A DNA stretch of 40,283 nt from Flavobacteriaceae bacterium (GTDB taxonomy: Bacteria; Bacteroidota; Bacteroidia; Flavobacteriales; Flavobacteriaceae). Numbering within the stretch: position 1 is the first letter of the stretch; each line of letters opens with the position of its first letter. The notes beneath the pieces were generated by a model. The model had not been told where the DNA came from and did no database searches. It worked only from the letters and a program-made list of their open reading frames with translations. This document shows, piece by piece, positions 38,747 to 40,283 of this stretch. A program made the translations under genes and the position numbers. Location: the NCBI GenBank assembly GCA_017857815.1, contig JAFMCL010000024.1, positions 1 through 40,283 on the forward strand. The letters run 5' to 3'.

Positions 38747-40283
38747 ATGGAAAACACATATGATGCAATTGTCGTTGGGACAGGCATAAGTGGTGGCTGG
38801 GCAGCAAAAGAACTTTGTGAGAAGGGTCTTAAAACATTGGTGCTGGAACGTGGAAGGATGCTCAAGCATGTTGAGGACTACACCACCGCACACAAAGATC
38901 CTTGGGATTTTAAAGCAGGTGACAAGATCACTAAAGAAATTCGCAAGAAGCAACCCAAACAAAGTCGAACGAACTATGTCAACACTGAGTCATCAACACA
39001 TTTATTTGTTGATGACAATGAACATCCTTATAATGAGGTAAAAAGATTTGACTGGATTCGGGGCTATCATCTTGGTGGTAGATCGCTCATGTGGGGAAGA
39101 CAGAGTTATCGTCTGAGTGATTTTGATTTTGGAGCAAATGCAAAAGATGGTGTCGCTGTAGATTGGCCCATTAGATATAAAGACTTATCTCCTTGGTATG
39201 ATTATGTAGAAGAATATGTGGGAATTAGCGGAGAAAAGCTAGGTCTACCACAATTGCCAGATGGTAAGTTTCTAAAACCGATGGAGATGAATTGTGTTGA
39301 AAATTCATTTAAAAACGCCATTGCAGAAAAATATGACGATCGAGTGATTACCATGGGTCGAGTTGCACATATTACTGAAGGGACAAAACCCGGATTGGGA
39401 AGAACTACTTGCCAATACAGGAACCGATGCAGAAGAGGGTGTCCATTTGGTGCATATTTCAGCAGTAATTCTTCTACGCTCCCTGCTGCAGAAGCAACAG
39501 GAAACATGACCTTAAGAACGAATTCTGTTGTTTATGAAGTTATGTATGATGCGGATAATAAAAGAGCTACAGGTGTCAAAGTAATTGATTCTGAAACGAA
39601 TCAAACCTATGAGTTTAAGGCCAAAGTGATTTTCTTATGTGCTTCGGCTATTGCCTCAACATCAATATTGATGCAATCGACTTCCGATCGTTTTCCTAAT
39701 GGAATGGGGAATGATTCTGGAGAGTTGGGACACAATTTAATGGACCATCATTTTCGTTTGGGTGCTTCTGCAACCTATGATGGTTTTAAAGACAAATACT
39801 ACACGGGAAAAAGACCCAACGGAATATACATCCCTAGATTTAGAAACTTGGGGGGAAGTACCAATCAAAAAGAATTCATAAGAGGTTATGGATATCAAGG
39901 AGGTGCAAGCAGATCAGATTGGAGAGAGAACATCAAAGAAATGGCTTACGGTGCTGGTTTGAAAAAAACAGTAATGGAGCCTGGAGATTGGAAGATGGGT
40001 ATGACTGGTTTTGGTGAAACGCTCCCTTATCATGAAAACAAAATGTACTTAGACTTCGAGAAGAAAGATAAGTGGGGTTTACCTACTGTCACTTTTGATG
40101 CAGAGTTTAAGGAAAACGAATATGCAATGCGTAAAGACATAAAACAGCAAGCGGCTGAAATGTTAGAAGCTGCAGGTTTTAAAAATGTTACTGAATTTGA
40201 CAAAGGTTCGACCCTCGGTTTAGGGATACACGAAATGGGTACAGCCAGAATGGGGCACGACCCCAAAACGTCTGTATTAAACA
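38747..40283 (+). CDS. GMC family oxidoreductase, Fe-S-type FAD sugar dehydrogenase (3' end outside window)
   Basis: 512 residues are visible and the frame runs off the right edge. The N-terminus METNTYD-like stretch (MENTYDAIVVGTGISGG) carries the FAD GxGxxG motif (G11, G13, G16) and ends VLERG. Later come GGRSLMWGRQSYR and IHEMGTARMG, typical of GMC sugar dehydrogenases. A CX5CX3C motif, C222, C228 and C232 in CQYRNRCRRGC, matches the spacing reported for the iron-sulfur site of FAD glucose dehydrogenase catalytic subunits. No signal peptide is seen; such subunits can be exported with a partner. The final His/Asn active-site pair lies beyond the window. Divergent from the sugar-isomerase lipoprotein, fitting glycoside C3 oxidation. 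Confidence 0.88.
   Translation, partial: MENTYDAIVVGTGISGGWAAKELCEKGLKTLVLERGRMLKHVEDYTTAHKDPWDFKAGDKITKEIRKKQPKQSRTNYVNTESSTHLFVDDNEHPYNEVKRFDWIRGYHLGGRSLMWGRQSYRLSDFDFGANAKDGVAVDWPIRYKDLSPWYDYVEEYVGISGEKLGLPQLPDGKFLKPMEMNCVENSFKNAIAEKYDDRVITMGRVAHITEGTKPGLGRTTCQYRNRCRRGCPFGAYFSSNSSTLPAAEATGNMTLRTNSVVYEVMYDADNKRATGVKVIDSETNQTYEFKAKVIFLCASAIASTSILMQSTSDRFPNGMGNDSGELGHNLMDHHFRLGASATYDGFKDKYYTGKRPNGIYIPRFRNLGGSTNQKEFIRGYGYQGGASRSDWRENIKEMAYGAGLKKTVMEPGDWKMGMTGFGETLPYHENKMYLDFEKKDKWGLPTVTFDAEFKENEYAMRKDIKQQAAEMLEAAGFKNVTEFDKGSTLGLGIHEMGTARMGHDPKTSVLN

Noticed and set aside
39202-39507. Minus-strand frame opposite the GMC oxidoreductase gene
   Set aside because: The plus-strand frame has clear FAD and Cys motifs over its whole length; the antisense frame shows nothing coherent.
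1-40283. CRISPR arrays, insertion sequences, prophage or tRNA genes
   Set aside because: No regularly spaced direct repeats, transposase-like proteins, integrases or cloverleaf sequences were seen on reading both strands.

Overview
The window is a compact, AT-rich chromosomal segment of a member of Bacteroidetes, almost certainly class Flavobacteriia. The signs are the gene families (DUF3127, DUF2480, choice-of-anchor B lipoproteins), frequent Bacteroidetes-type TAnnTTTG -7 promoter elements, almost no Shine-Dalgarno sequences, and many short lipoprotein signals ending in Cys. The pigment genes would suit a marine or aquatic lifestyle, but that is inference. No tRNA, rRNA, CRISPR array, transposase or phage gene was seen. 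Coding density is very high: no gene-free stretch exceeds about 180 bases.

Layout. 1-254: 3' end of a DUF3127 gene with an SSB-like acidic tail, convergent with tag (255-827). 905-3650: ribosomal operon rplM-rpsI-rpsB-tsf on the minus strand, with a near-perfect promoter in front and a strong hairpin terminator behind. 3767-8409: dxs and polA (minus). 8466-9447: tadA (plus), then a cold-shock gene and a small membrane-protein gene (minus). 9492-11246: aspS. 11309-17872: a minus-strand efflux operon, TetR regulator - TolC channel - membrane-fusion lipoprotein - RND pump. 17997-20110: a prenyl diphosphate synthase and a lycopene cyclase, convergent and sharing their stop codons. 20200-22073: ZIP metal transporter and thiL. 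22170-24781: two overlapping genes for beta-propeller lipoproteins.

24831-31249 is a complete SUF iron-sulfur assembly operon: an A-type carrier, sufB, sufC, sufD, sufS, sufE, a SufT/DUF59 gene and a terminal DUF2480 gene. Its promoter is framed by an inverted repeat. A glycosyltransferase gene follows (31298-32578). 32644-38661 is a minus-strand run: an exported TIM-barrel lipoprotein, a Gfo/Idh/MocA oxidoreductase, a second TIM-barrel isomerase-like protein, a DUF1080 (3-keto-disaccharide hydrolase family) lipoprotein, then the housekeeping genes yicC-gmk-nadD. Divergent from this run, and cut off by the right edge, is a GMC oxidoreductase with a CX5CX3C motif like that of iron-sulfur FAD sugar dehydrogenases. 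Together these suggest a 3-keto-sugar (oxidise first, then cleave) glycoside pathway.

Candidates for novelty are the DUF3127 protein as an SSB-like DNA-binding factor, DUF2480 as an unstudied SUF component with three spaced cysteines, the iron-sulfur GMC/DUF1080/TIM-barrel sugar cluster, a structured leader before rpsB, and several promoters placed so close to the start codon that the mRNAs would be leaderless. All assignments come from reading motifs and context; no database search was run.
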